From Scatophagus argus (taxonomy: Eukaryota; Chordata; Actinopteri; Scatophagidae): a DNA stretch of 64,000 nt. How positions within the stretch are numbered: position 1 is the first letter of the stretch; each line of letters begins with the position of its first letter. Made by a program: the position numbers and the translations under genes. The stretch spans positions 18,089,872 through 18,153,871 of the forward strand of contig NC_058499.1 in NCBI RefSeq assembly GCF_020382885.2, written 5' to 3'. The notes below the pieces were generated by a model. That model saw only the letters and a program-made list of their open reading frames with translations, had not been told where the DNA came from and searched no databases. Shown one piece after another: positions 1 to 16,257 of the stretch.

Positions 1-68
1 TCTGTTTAAATGACAGCGCTCACCGTGCGCAGCGTTCCCCTGTGCTGTGCCCCTACGCTTTGTGCAGG

Positions 69-136
69 AGTAAGATAATGTCTGAGACTTGCTGGGACTT
101 GAGCGTAGCTACCGCCTCGGGATGTCGACACACAGG
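69..136 (+). other. Possible exon of a neighbouring gene at the window edge
   Basis: A more GC-rich segment is bounded on the plus strand by a pyrimidine-rich stretch ending TTTGTGCAG (acceptor-like) and by CACACAG|GTACGT (donor-like). Inside, an ATG opens MSETCWDLSVATASGCRH. No family is recognised. On the minus strand GCACG|GTGAGC is an alternative donor at about 24-30. In mammals TUBGCP6 lies tail-to-tail with SELENOO, but nothing here identifies it. Confidence 0.2.
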
Positions 137-999
137 TACGTAGCTAAAGAAAAAAGGTTACTAAACAACCACCGTCATGCGTCCTGAAAAGAACAAGGAA
201 ACTAATATTTTTTTTAAAATGAAGTGGAAATGACTCGGCCTCTTTATTACGTTTATGTAAGTAGGAAAAGCTTAAAGATTTCCCTTTGTCAAACAGAGCA
301 ACGTCAGTTAAACTGTTATGCAACCAAAAAAAATGTGAAGGTTGAGTTCAGTGCTTAATGAAAGGACAGCTATGGCAGGTACGCATTTGGAACAAAGCAA
401 AACAGAATCAAAGTCTATAGACTACTCAGTTTATTAGGATGTATTAAGGCTACAAATGAAGAAGAGTCCTATCATATAAATTCATATTTAGTAGTGAAAA
501 ATAAAGCTTGTAAAACAGTCTGATTTCATGTTCATTTCTGTCATTACTTTGTGTGCAAGTTAAGCTTTAATGGCTTAATTTAAACTAATCAGAACTTATT
601 TGATAAACCAACAGGTTGACCCTGTGCTGAGGTACCACAGTTCAAACTGATTTATGAATGATGATCATGATGATGTTTTTTTGTTTTTTTTTCCCTTTTT
701 ACCAAATCATGGTTTGTTATCATCACATTTGTGGCACAATCTACAATAAACTTCCCCTTGCAAGTTTGCATGGTCCTGACTAAAACAGCCAAATATAACA
801 CACAGTTCCCATTTTTCATTTTGTCAACATTAAACGCCACTGCAGTTTTGTTTCAATGCCTACTGATCATATTAAATGACAAAAATGGTAAATTATGTTT
901 GCAGCTCAGTGTCTATAAAGTGGTTTGCTATCACAGGAGAATTGCAGATGTTTTGAATATTGTGCGTGTTTATCTACTGCGGCTTATCACAACATGATA

Positions 1000-1002
1000 T
1001 CT

Positions 1003-1038
<36 letters not shown>
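1000..1038. repeat. (CT)n-(CA)n microsatellite
   Basis: About 17 nt of CT followed directly by about 22 nt of CA, lying 40 nt from the SECIS candidate. Confidence 0.95.
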
Positions 1039-1065
1039 TTATTTGGTACATGTAGAGGTGACATC

Positions 1066-1137
1066 CCACCCACAGTTTCTCAGAATCAGACTGGTCAATG
1101 CAGGACTTGTTGTCTGAGTCGTCATTAATAGCTGGCC
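1066..1137 (-). promoter_or_regulatory. Candidate SECIS element in the selenoo 3' UTR
   Basis: The minus strand shows an ATGA quartet (1122-1125), then 10 nt to an unpaired AA (1110-1111), then a 3' TGAG quartet (1079-1082). The arm GACTCAGAC (1113-1121) pairs with GTCTGATTC (1083-1091) with one mismatch. The apical part can form a small extra GTC/GAC stem, as in form 2 SECIS elements. The outer helix below the quartet is weak. It lies about 440 nt after the Sec codon in the same transcript. Identified by eye, not folded by program. Confidence 0.72.
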
Positions 1138-1320
1138 AAACGCAGAGCAGACGTGGAACAAGCTGAGAGGCTTTTTGTTTGTTTGTTTGTTTGGTTTTTT
1201 TTGTAAAGTTAAGTCTTGTCCTAAATTTCTTTAGGTGCATTTTGGTGCATCTTTTCTTGTGTACCAGATATCTTTCATAAACTGGATGTTTTCCCTTCTT
1301 TTTCCACTTAATGCATCTTA

Positions 1321-1339
1321 CATTCTGGGGCATTGTAGT
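1321..1339 (-). promoter_or_regulatory. ZNF143/Staf-like motif in the selenoo 3' UTR
   Basis: The minus strand reads ACTACAATGCCCCAGAATG, nearly the full ZNF143/THAP11 motif. It sits within the transcribed 3' region, not at a recognised promoter. Confidence 0.4.
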
Positions 1340-1558
1340 TTGATGTATGTGCGCAAACAAACTCAGCTTCATCCCTGTCTGCTTTGGTTCACCTGGATAG
1401 CCTATGGGGTGTTGCACCTCATGCTAACTTCCATGATGCTGCCTGCCAAGGTAATAGAGAGTTGTACAGTGACTGGGAGAGAGGGGACAGACATAAAAGG
1501 TGAGACCAATAAACTCTCTTATCACTTCAGGCAGGAAATCTATCAGTCAAGGAAGTTA

Positions 1559-6404
<4,846 letters not shown>

Positions 6405-8801
6405 GCAACTAAAGCCATCTGCCCGTCTCTATCCGCTGGCGCAGTTAAAATGTGGTGGTTAGTCATGCTTTCATAATCCTGCAAGCTCCAGCGGATGTTT
6501 GCGAGACACATTGTTACATTATAATTTGTCCGACCGGAAACAACCACATGACGGAAATAAATAAATGTTTATAAAATACTATCGCCCTTATTATTGGTTT
6601 ATCATTCTAAATATAAAACTACATACAGTATTTTAAAATAGCAGAATGTCTGGACTTTGGTCCATAGAAAATGGACACTGACATTACGCTATATTGCATC
6701 ATTAAGTGATGTAAGTCATACAACAGGGCTAAAAACTTTATATTTACTCAAAAGTTAGGATTTAATGTTTGGTTTGGTAACAATGACAATACCACACAAG
6801 GGTGTGGGGAAAAACAAACCTGACAACAAATACAGGCATTCATACTGATGTCTCTTGGCAATTCTCAAACATACAGCAAATAAAACCTTTGGAAATAACT
6901 TCAGAGGAAAACAGACATGTTTACCTGTCTTATACTACTAAGGGACTGAGAGGCATGGCTACATCTTTCCTCCACCTTCTCAATATCTCATAAAAAAGCA
7001 AGAAACTATTTTACCAATTGGAAGACTCATAGTCTGGGTTAGTCAATATGTGGCTTACTTGCAAGTGGTTTAATTATGTTTCTAGGATAAAATGGCACTG
7101 CATTGTTTATTCAAGTTCCATATTACTTAATTGGACAATTTCACAAATTACACCGTCATCTCTTATAATACATCAAAATATTTGAATACTGGACATAAAA
7201 TCACTTACAATTAAAACTGAGAACATCTGGAAGTTCATGTGGGTTTACGGCCTTGTAACCATTTCAACATCAACAGCATGTTGGATTCATTTAGATACCT
7301 CCCACATAAAGTTCTAGGGATGTCGTATAGCCAGTTCTGACATGTGCAATAAGCTCTATACTAAGGACACAGGTCAGTGCCTCAGCTGAGAGGGGAATCT
7401 GAGTGTCAAAGGCAGCAGTGATAGCAGGGTAAGGCTTTACCTCCCAACTCTGACCAATCTAAACTGTCGGCTTCCTTCAGAGTTGTCAAAACAAGCTCAT
7501 AACAAATTTCCCTTGATGGCATTTCCACTGAGAAATCATTATGGTCAAGTTTAATACTTCATTTGAAAGAAACAAACTGATTATTATCATCTCGATCCCT
7601 ATATTACGAGCTATAAGACTGCATATATCATGTGTGCTGAATGACAGATGTTCTCTTGTTAGGTTTTCAGATATACCTTTCTGTACAAGGTGCATATTTC
7701 TGTCAAGTATGAACCCTGGTGTGAGACTGCCTAGAGGACATACAATCAAATGTACAAATTACAAGGGAAATTTTTGGCTCATCCAGAGGCACATTAATGC
7801 CAGTCCGTTCCTGTGTCAGGTCTCCGTTGAATGTAAGAGTGACCACAAAATGGGGGGGCGATGGTACGCTTTCAGTTGAAGCCAAGACAACACAAACTAG
7901 ATGGTCTATATCTATAAAAAATGTGTGTCATGTAATCATATAAAGACAAAATATTAGAAACTTGCATTGACCATCTGGTTGTAGAATATGTAAGATGCAT
8001 ATAACACACATTTGCCATTTAATTTAGTTTACCATAAGCCCTTACTGCTGTATGAGGCACTTGTCTGTTGACTTGGGAGGACTATGCACACGTGGAATAA
8101 GTCAATTTTGTTTTATGCCAATCCTGATGTGTTTTGAAGAATATACATTTCAAAAAGTAGATTCTCTATGCACCAACTATAGAAACAGAAGGTTTTTATA
8201 GAGTTCATGGACAATATTTTTGTAATGTCTTTTTTAAAGTTATGACTGACTTAATGTTTTACTTTCTTTTCCCTTTCCATTGGCTGCATATAAAGTACAA
8301 GACTCTACCAGTCTCTTATAAAGTGCTGGACTTGAAATGGGCCATTTACTGAAAATGCTGGTTGGCACCAGAAAAGAGAAGGAATAAGAAGACAGCATTA
8401 GAAAAGTGTGCCTCTTGGAAAATGGCTCAATCAGGGCACGTGACTGAACATGATACTTGTCAAATAAAAACTGTAAGTCACTTAAAGGAATGGTGGTGGG
8501 AGGGGTCTAAATCTATTCAAGGGGAATTACTGGAATATGTAAACCTTACAAAATGCAGAATTTGCACGAAATATGAAAGTACTGTCATGGCTTCTTTGGC
8601 AGTACAGCCCTGCTGTGTCTGCAGGGACATCAATATGAGGTGGGAGGGTCCTGACCCCCTGAGGTCCTTGCCTGTTCATCGTGTGGGCTGGTGAAACCTT
8701 TCCTCCAGCCTCACCTCCTGTTTTAAGGCCATTGGTGATAGATGCATTGTTTTATTAGATCAACGGTCATGTCATTGATGGCTTCGAGGAGATCAGTGGG
8801 G
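6405..8801. other. selenoo promoter side and trabd 3' UTR spacer
   Basis: No coding exon recognised; plus- and minus-strand ORFs here are short and unrelated to known families. The selenoo end is GC-rich through exon 1, becoming AT-rich past about 6540. For trabd, a minus-strand AATAAA (plus tttatt, 8751-8756) lies about 46 nt past the stop and could give a very short 3' UTR; another lies at 7105-7110. Which is used cannot be told. Confidence 0.5.
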
Positions 8802-11800
8802 TCAAGCAGGGGGTGGCCGCAGAGTCTTCAGTAAAGATTGGACTGCAGGTAAAGCCAGAATGACTCTGCCCAAACTCCCTCCTGCACGGTAACAGGCATA
8901 TCCCAGCATTCCCATCATGACACCCTTTATGACCGTGCACAACACCCAGCCAAAACGTGAGGGAGGTGCAACACTGAGGAGGAGACAAACACATTAAGCA
9001 GCTGTTACAGCATTTTTCTATTACCAACTGTCTGTAATGTATCATGTCAAAATAAGACAAACATACCTCATGATTTCATTAATGTTGAGCTGCTTCTCCC
9101 AATTTCTTTCTATGCCAGGGACATGACCCATCCCTACAACTCCCACCACCACAGCAGGCACTTCTACAAAAGAGAATAAAATGTTCATTACATAAGCATC
9201 TACACTTCCACAACTACACATTCTTCACAAATTACAGGTTATCTCTTACCACTTTAAAAACATTTTTCAATATTTCAATCGTCCAGCACATTAGATAGAT
9301 TTCAGTACAAATGACAGAAAAAAGAAGGCCTTAATGTCTGGATTCTCCTCTTTTTAAGAGGACATATTATGTTTTTTTTTGTGAGTAAACAACAACAAAG
9401 TCTTGGTGGCTGCAAGAATCCACACAAACATCTTCACCTATTCCCATCTGAGGATGTCAAGACCCAGTGTACTTGGAAATGTGACAGAAATGTCCCTACA
9501 ACTACTAAACTGCATGCACGTATTTTACTCCTGGACTTCAACTGTAACATTACAATTTCATGGATAAGTGAATATTTTGCACCGCATTATCAACAAGGGC
9601 CCAAATGATTCAAACTAAAAAATGAATCGATAATCAGCTGTCTGTAACCTGTCCTCAAACTTGGAAACTGTGAGTTTTGCCATGCTTTATGTTTTTAACT
9701 GACTAGTCTGTTGGATTAGGTGTTAGCATGTTGCTTGACTAAAGCAGGGTGATGTTTGACTAATGTCATATTGAGGGACTCTCAACAGAAACTGTATGCA
9801 CGCAAAGTCTCATTTGAAGCCAACTACATAACAAGAGTAGTGGGTTGGATGCCAGTTACTGTGTTTTACATACTGCTTTTTGTATATTTATACTGCAACT
9901 GGCATGACCTTCATTGTTATACAAAGCCAGCTTTGCTCTTGGATCATCGCCATATGCGTGGGTGATGCTGCTGCATGTAAAATTACTTTACAGACATGCA
10001 TCCCTTAAGATGGGCAAAGCCAATATGAATGAGTTTTTGGTTTAGAAGCAGTTCTTCTGGTCATATTCTCAGTACAAATGAAGCTAACTGTAAGCTAGAA
10101 ACGGACAGAACAGTATGAGAACAAAAATAATGTTTTTTTTAAACATTAAAGCATGTAAGCCTATTCTAGTAAACACTTATGAACTTTAAAATCAGCATTA
10201 TAAGTCAGCTTTAAAAATACACAAATTATCCAGAAGAAAATGCATTGTTGAAAAAGTACAACATGATCCACAAAATTTGCTTTTTTGCTAAGAAAATCAG
10301 CGAATAAACATGCCACCATTTCTGTGAAATACAGTTTAAACTGTCACCCAGAATGACTAAGCATTTCCATGAATGGTTCCTGCAGCATTCAAACCACAAT
10401 GCCATTGCTGGTTGGTTGATTACGCAAGAATTCTGTAAAGAATTTGATGATAGATATACACAATAAGCTGACATGTGTAAACTACATCAAGCACTGCTGT
10501 ATAATTCTGATGATAAATTTAAAAAGTACAATCAAACTGTTTAACAGTCAATTCTAAAGGAGAATCAACAAAATGAACAGTATTTGGGAGTGAATAAACT
10601 ACAAACAAGGACGATGTGATCACTAACAGTGTAATACGTACTCTGGGCATTAGGGGGGGCCTCCACACAGCGAGTTGCCTGGCGAAGTGTGTGTGTGAGG
10701 TAGATGTCCCTTTCAGCCACGATTGTCTGGTGGAGAGCAGGAAACTCGCCGATCATCTCTGACATGGTCTGCTCCAGCAGGTCCTTCTGTTTGCACTTCT
10801 CTACGTCCTCTTTACTAAAACATGATACACAGTCCAACACAGTCACTGGTGGTCACATAGGAAGGAGAGGTCATTCGTGTTATCTTTTCATACAGTATCT
10901 TTGTTATGACAGCTGCATGCTGTCTATACTTAAGAAAGAGGAACAAACAGTGCACTAAGGTCCACATTATTTTCCAAAATCATATTACAGTTTGCATTTA
11001 TGTTTTTGAAACACTTGGCATCCTCCATTAAAATCCTTATATAAGATGCATACAACACTTTTCCTTCAGTATTTATTACTTTGTAAAATGAAATTAGCAA
11101 TTGCTCCTGCCATTTAGCACCAAGTGGAGGGAACAGCAACTAGTCCAGATGAAAAGCACTAGCTGAATGACATTCTTTGAGAAACCTCCTTATTTAGCAT
11201 GTAACTGTGTTTCACAAAAATTTTTCAGTATCTATATTTTTGTGTAAGTTGAGAAGGAATGTACAGTATCAGGATGGAGGCTCAGAACAATGAAAGCTTT
11301 ATTCTTCTTTTCTGAATATATTTCTTAAACTGCAGTGTCTAATGATAGATACTGAGAAAGATTGTCTTGCAACACTAGCTGGTATGACAAGTGACAATGT
11401 TGAACATATACCTGATTGGATCTGACAGAAAGCAAAGACCCCAAGCCAGACGGGCCTTTTGCCACAGACTGAGAGCAGCAATGGCTCTCTTGAATGTCAC
11501 AGGGATTGGCCTGTCCCCAAGATGAAATTTACAGAACGGTACCCGTCCAGCCTGTGTGGAAAGAAAATAATGAAAAAACAAAAACAAAACAAGAACCTAT
11601 CACACATCCCTATTGGTTTTTTTTGCTTCTTTTGTGTGTGTTTTACCTCTTTGAAGGCCTCTCTAAACTCTCCTCCAGGAGCCATGCCCAGCTGCTCCGT
11701 GATGTGAGCTGAAACTTTGAGCAGGAGAATCTGCATCAGGCCAGACATCAGCCCATTCTGACAGACACAGAGAGCAGAAATAATCACCCACATAACACAG

Positions 11801-13627
11801 ATATGACTTCAATGGTTATTCTTGACATTGACTTTTTAAATGTACTACTACAGTAGCACACATGTTCTAAAGTCTCTTCGTTCACAAAATCCTATCTGTC
11901 TGCCACACAGTACATCAAATATACTAATTTCTCTATTAACATTAAGAGTAGACTGCAATCCCTGTCACTGTTTCTCTCTGTTATAAAATAAGAATGGTTT
12001 CAAATTCCAAGCCACTAGTACTGCATTATTCAGAACATACAGCACACTCACTTTGTTTAACTGTTATCCTTTCTACCTCTCTCAATCCTCCCTTTCTTCT
12101 TTTCACCTTTCACAGTTTCTTTTGCTGTTTTTCACACTACCACCATTGTTATTTCCCATGCCTTCTGAAATCCTGACCTGTTTGATGGCCTGCTGAACCT
12201 TCTCCAGGTTGATATCTTTGGCTTCCCTCAGCAGTGTATTCTCGTCCATCTTTAGCATAGACACCCTGTACTGGCACAGCTCCACCACCACCACGTCTGG
12301 CTGTACAGCACGGATTGTCTGTGTGAGAGAGGGAGCAGTTGGTAAGTAAGATAACACTGAATCAGAGAGCATACAGGGGTGAGTGAGAGAGAGAGGGAGA
12401 GAGAGAGACAAAAGGCAAATCAATGCAGAAAAAAATCAAGACAAGATTACACTTGGCCAACCTAATCATCACTTGCTCCTCTACAGCCCTTCTCTATATT
12501 CACTGATGTACTACATTATTTCACTGACAATTCACAGCCTATCACATTTAAAAGGGTGTTAAGTGACACAGTGTCCTGCATAAATCCGGTTGTAAATTCT
12601 CATCGGCTCACCGTGGCCACATCGTTTTTGCTGCTGTCACTGAAGTGGGCAGTGCCCACCAGGTATAGGAGGCTACCATCAGGGGCAGTAAGACAGGTCA
12701 CTGTTTCTGGGAGCTCAGGGGATGACTGGCGGCGTTGGGCACGCAACTGCCATAGCAACTCCATTGCTTCACCATCCGCTACACAGGAGCACAAGACAAT
12801 TATTTAAGGATGAGAAAAATAGAAGAGGAAGACTTTTTACATCTGTGGATGTGGAAAATTTGTATTGAAATATGTGGATAATAATGAGAACAGTAACAAA
12901 ACCATTTGCAACAGGAAAAACTGAATTTTCAAGGTTTTATGTGTAAGTATGTGAAATAATCTACCATTAGGCCCGGTAGTAGCACTATATCCTACGGGGC
13001 AAATAACTTTCTTGCACAGAGCATACAGTTTGTAAGAGTTTTGTGAAAGGCTACCAGAGCAAACTGTCTGTAGTTAAATGGTTTTTTTCCAATTTTTCCT
13101 GCATATTAAATGTGTGTAAAAGAGACAACAGCATGGCAAATGGTTACTTTGTTTCAAAATAGGCATTACAAGATCTTTGTGATGCAATACAGCATACACT
13201 GTATGTAAAGATAAAGAAACAGCTTACAGAGCCCTGGTGGTAGACAAGGCAGTTCCTCTTCTGAGGGATCCTCTGATGGACCGACTGAGTCATCCTGTCA
13301 GACGTCAAAATAGCAAACAATATCTTAGACAGAAGGCCCGTTTGCATCACCACTGGATTAAGAGATTATTCCTGTCTAAGTCTAGCCAGTTTGAGAAAGA
13401 CAGGCTGATTGCACATAATTAGGTAACTGCTCAGGGCAAATAAAAACCGCAGTGTTTGAAAAACAACTTACGTGCTACGCGCTATGTTTACACAGTCTAC
13501 ATCGGTCCATGTGTCCTCTAACCCAAAGTGAGCATAACATATCGGAAAACATCAGTCAAAAACACACCCTCCCCCATACAAAAAGTACGGAACTGGTACA
13601 AACCTCTGAATTGTTGTCTTGATCCAT
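8802..13627 (-). CDS. trabd: TraB domain-containing protein (TRABD), 9 coding exons
   Basis: Coding exons: 13627-13604, 13294-13228, 12778-12612, 12318-12178, 11757-11647, 11551-11412, 10814-10642, 9163-9067, 8973-8802. They sum to 1092 nt, 363 aa (human about 376). The start MDQDNNSE is a 24-nt exon. The variable acidic N-terminus (ca. 1-35) is followed by the TraB core: LVGTAHFSDSS (GxxH), AVQPDVVVVELCQYR (ExxxR), EQLGMAPGGEFREAFKE, FKRAIAALSLWQKARLAWG, DLLEQTMSEMIGEFP and VVGMGHVPGI (second GxxH). The C-terminus has hydrophobic segments around GWVLCTVIKGVMMGMLGYACY, suggesting membrane anchoring. TraB folds relate to erythromycin-esterase/TIKI proteases, but the activity of TRABD itself is not settled. 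Family assignment is strong; function is not. Confidence 0.95.
12381..12408. repeat. (GA)n tract in trabd intron 3
   Basis: GAGA-rich stretch with GGGA interruptions upstream of the 12318-12178 exon. In the transcript it is CU-rich. Confidence 0.85.
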
Positions 13628-14320
13628 GTTAGAAGCACTGAAAGCTGCGTGACAGAAAGCAGAACGAAGACACGTTCGTTACCACAGGAGAGACGTTCAG
13701 TGACAGCTGGCTACAGTACATAAGTTCAGCGTTACTGAGTCCTGCTGACGCTGCTTTAGGTGTAACTGCAACGGTGCGCACTTTTCTGTTCTCTTCTATA
13801 CGCAGCTTACAGTTGCTGTTACGTTAATGAAAGAAGTGGCTAATGTACCTGCTTCACCAGTTTAAATCAGTAACGTTAACGTCATCGCTGAAGACGCTGT
13901 CACCATGACATATGGTTATCTACAGACGAGTCTTGAACGGCGAAAGAAGAAATGATTTGCCGGGGTCAGGTTTACAACCAAGTTAAGGTTACTTACAGGT
14001 GCGGAGGTTTTAAACACTGAGCGTTTACTGAGGGTTCATCGGTATGGCTAGCTACTGGATGATGAAAACAGCTAACTCAAGCTAATGTAGGCTAGCAAGT
14101 CCCGGTAAGAATTTTGACAAATCGTATGATACACGTTAAAACGGAATAATTGCACAACAAATGTAGCCATTATCAAATACAACATATTTGGTAATATATA
14201 CGATAGCTGTCTGAAAACAAATATGAACAACTTACCGAGCAAGCCAGTCCGTATGTCAGTATGGTCTTAGCCGTTCGCCTGTAAGGCAGTACAGTGCTCG
14301 GCTAAACTGACAGCCGCAGT
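13628..14320 (-). other. trabd 5' UTR: candidate first noncoding exon and first intron
   Basis: A donor CTCG|GTAAGTTG sits at 14236/14235 on the minus strand. A matching acceptor is found just before the ATG exon: CACGCAG or CTTTCAG, giving an exon start at 13644 or 13637. The upstream exon would run from about 14236 to about 14320. The start site itself is not resolved. Confidence 0.55.
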
Positions 14321-14339
14321 GCATTGTGGTACATGTAGT
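14320..14339 (-). promoter_or_regulatory. ZNF143/Staf-like site at the trabd promoter
   Basis: The minus strand reads ACTACATGTACCACAATGCA, matching most of the ZNF143/THAP11 motif, right upstream of the inferred first noncoding exon. Such sites are typical of housekeeping promoters, often bidirectional. Position and strand fit a trabd promoter element. Confidence 0.5.
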
Positions 14340-16257
14340 CATTGAATGATTGTACATGCCTCTTTCTTTTTAACAGTGAAAATGTATTTTATTTGTTATC
14401 ACTGTAGCATTTCACACAGTATAACCAAAGTCCTCTTTCGTCCACCTTTTTTACTATCATTACGACTGTGAGCTGTTTACCCCTGCGAATATCTCAGTGT
14501 GAAAATCTACACAGGAAATCAGTTATAAGCAGAGCTATGTTACAGCATATAACATGCTCTCACGCACACTCGTGCTACAAGTGTTAAAGTGCTTTTGTAT
14601 GCATTGAGTATGCTTCGGTAGTCTGACCTCTGTCTTGACAGTAAGATAGATCAGTTATTTCAATCAAAACATAAACGGAAGCTGTTCTCCCATCACAAAT
14701 GTTTAAGTGTATGGTTACTGAATGCCCGAGAAGAAAAGATGAGTATATTATGCATAGGTCTACCCATACTGTAGGTAGGCCGCCTGACAACAGCACTAAT
14801 GTCTTCTACAGTGGATGTCATATTGGCATGTAGGTCAGTGCATAAAGTTCCTGTATTCATGTGTGTAGCTGCAAGAAATGTGTATGAAGAGGTTGTGGTA
14901 GGCACATGTCCCCCTTGTACCCTAACTCATTCCCGCTGAAAAGTGCTAACATACCTGATATGCTTGGTTTTACTACGAATAACAGACAGACTATTCTAAC
15001 GATTTATTCCTTCATGGTGGATGTTAGCACAATGTGAGACAGGGCAGAACTACGGAAAGAAATTTAGATTTCGTCAGAGGCTGCAGATGACAATCCGAAG
15101 CTTATCAAGTAACAAACCTTCCAGTGAGGAACGATTTAACATCTACTCACCACTGCATTCACTTTACATCACAACACTCCCACAAGAAGCCAGCAGAACA
15201 CAAACGTCACACACTCTACCAGTGAGTTCAGTTCCATTCATCAAATTAGAGCAGCTAATAAAGTCTTCAAGGAGTAAACACCCATGCAACTCCCTTTTCA
15301 CTAGATCTCATGGATATCCAGTACCTATTAGACAAATCAGAGCCATATTGTAGTTACACGTCACCTTACAATGCCACACTTTCATTGCTTTGTCTGTTCT
15401 TTTGTTGTTCCTTAATACAATACGCCAATTTGCCTATTATTAATGAAGTGCAAATATATTCAAGATCTGAAAGGCCTACATATTTCCTAATCAACAGTGA
15501 AATGGCAATGATAAAGCCGTGAAATGTGTGTCATATTTTAAAAACCCTACAAACACTAATACCATGTCTACACACATATAGCATTCTGTGAAATAGGATG
15601 CTGCAAGCGCATACATTATTGCCACACATATATTGTGATCTTTTGCATATTACTTGTGCAGATCTCAACAACTGTATTGCATGAGCTACCTTTCTACTGG
15701 GCTATTGGGATAAAGGGACTAAGCGTTATCATATGTGTTTAAAATACATTTTTGTTTGAAGCCGTAAAACAGTCCTCTTTGCAGATATGCAAATGTATAA
15801 GTTTTTTTTTTTTGAAAGCTCACTCATCTCTCATTGCCGCTCATCATCTCTGTAGGCCTTTTTCAAAATAGCTGTCTGATCCTGCACTGTAGCACCCTGT
15901 TGAATTATATCGCTGCTGGTTTTGTTGGAGGGTGTTCAGCTGTACACAGTCATCCTGAGACATGAATGTGACATCATTTCCTACAGTAATACTCTGGTCA
16001 ACATTGTCAAATAAACAAACTTTTGTCTTATCATCTCTGAATCATTTTCCTCAAGTCCTTCAGCTTTAATAACTACTAGAGTCCCACGTAATTTTCACAC
16101 TGTCTAATTTCTGCCCAATCCACCCATCACAGCAGTGTCAGTTAATCTAAAGAGTAGAGGTGGTTGTTGATAGGAGGTGATTGACATGGTGGTCATGTGT
16201 GCAGAGTGTAGTATTGGGGAAAGAAATCTCAGTCAGCGTTCCTCTTTTTCTTGATCT
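14340..16257. other. Spacer between trabd promoter and panx2 stop codon
   Basis: AT-rich sequence with no exon recognised. A 110-codon plus-strand ORF at 15021-15353 has no family resemblance. Part of it is presumably panx2 3' UTR (minus strand); a minus-strand AATAAA is present at 15003-15008 (tttatt on plus). Confidence 0.5.

Larger units (their letters stand above)
141..1558 (-). other. selenoo 3' UTR and downstream sequence
   Basis: No coding exon is supported here. The stretch holds the SECIS candidate, a CT/CA microsatellite (1000-1038), a GTTT tandem near 1177-1192, and a ZNF143-like motif at 1321-1339. The transcript's 3' end was not fixed; minus-strand AATAAA signals exist far down (tttatt near 430 and 242 on the plus strand). 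A 133-residue minus-strand ORF across the SECIS region shows no family resemblance. Confidence 0.6.

Noticed and set aside
1016-1417. 133-codon minus-strand ORF
   Set aside because: Lies in the selenoo 3' UTR, runs through a CA repeat and the SECIS candidate, and shows no family resemblance.
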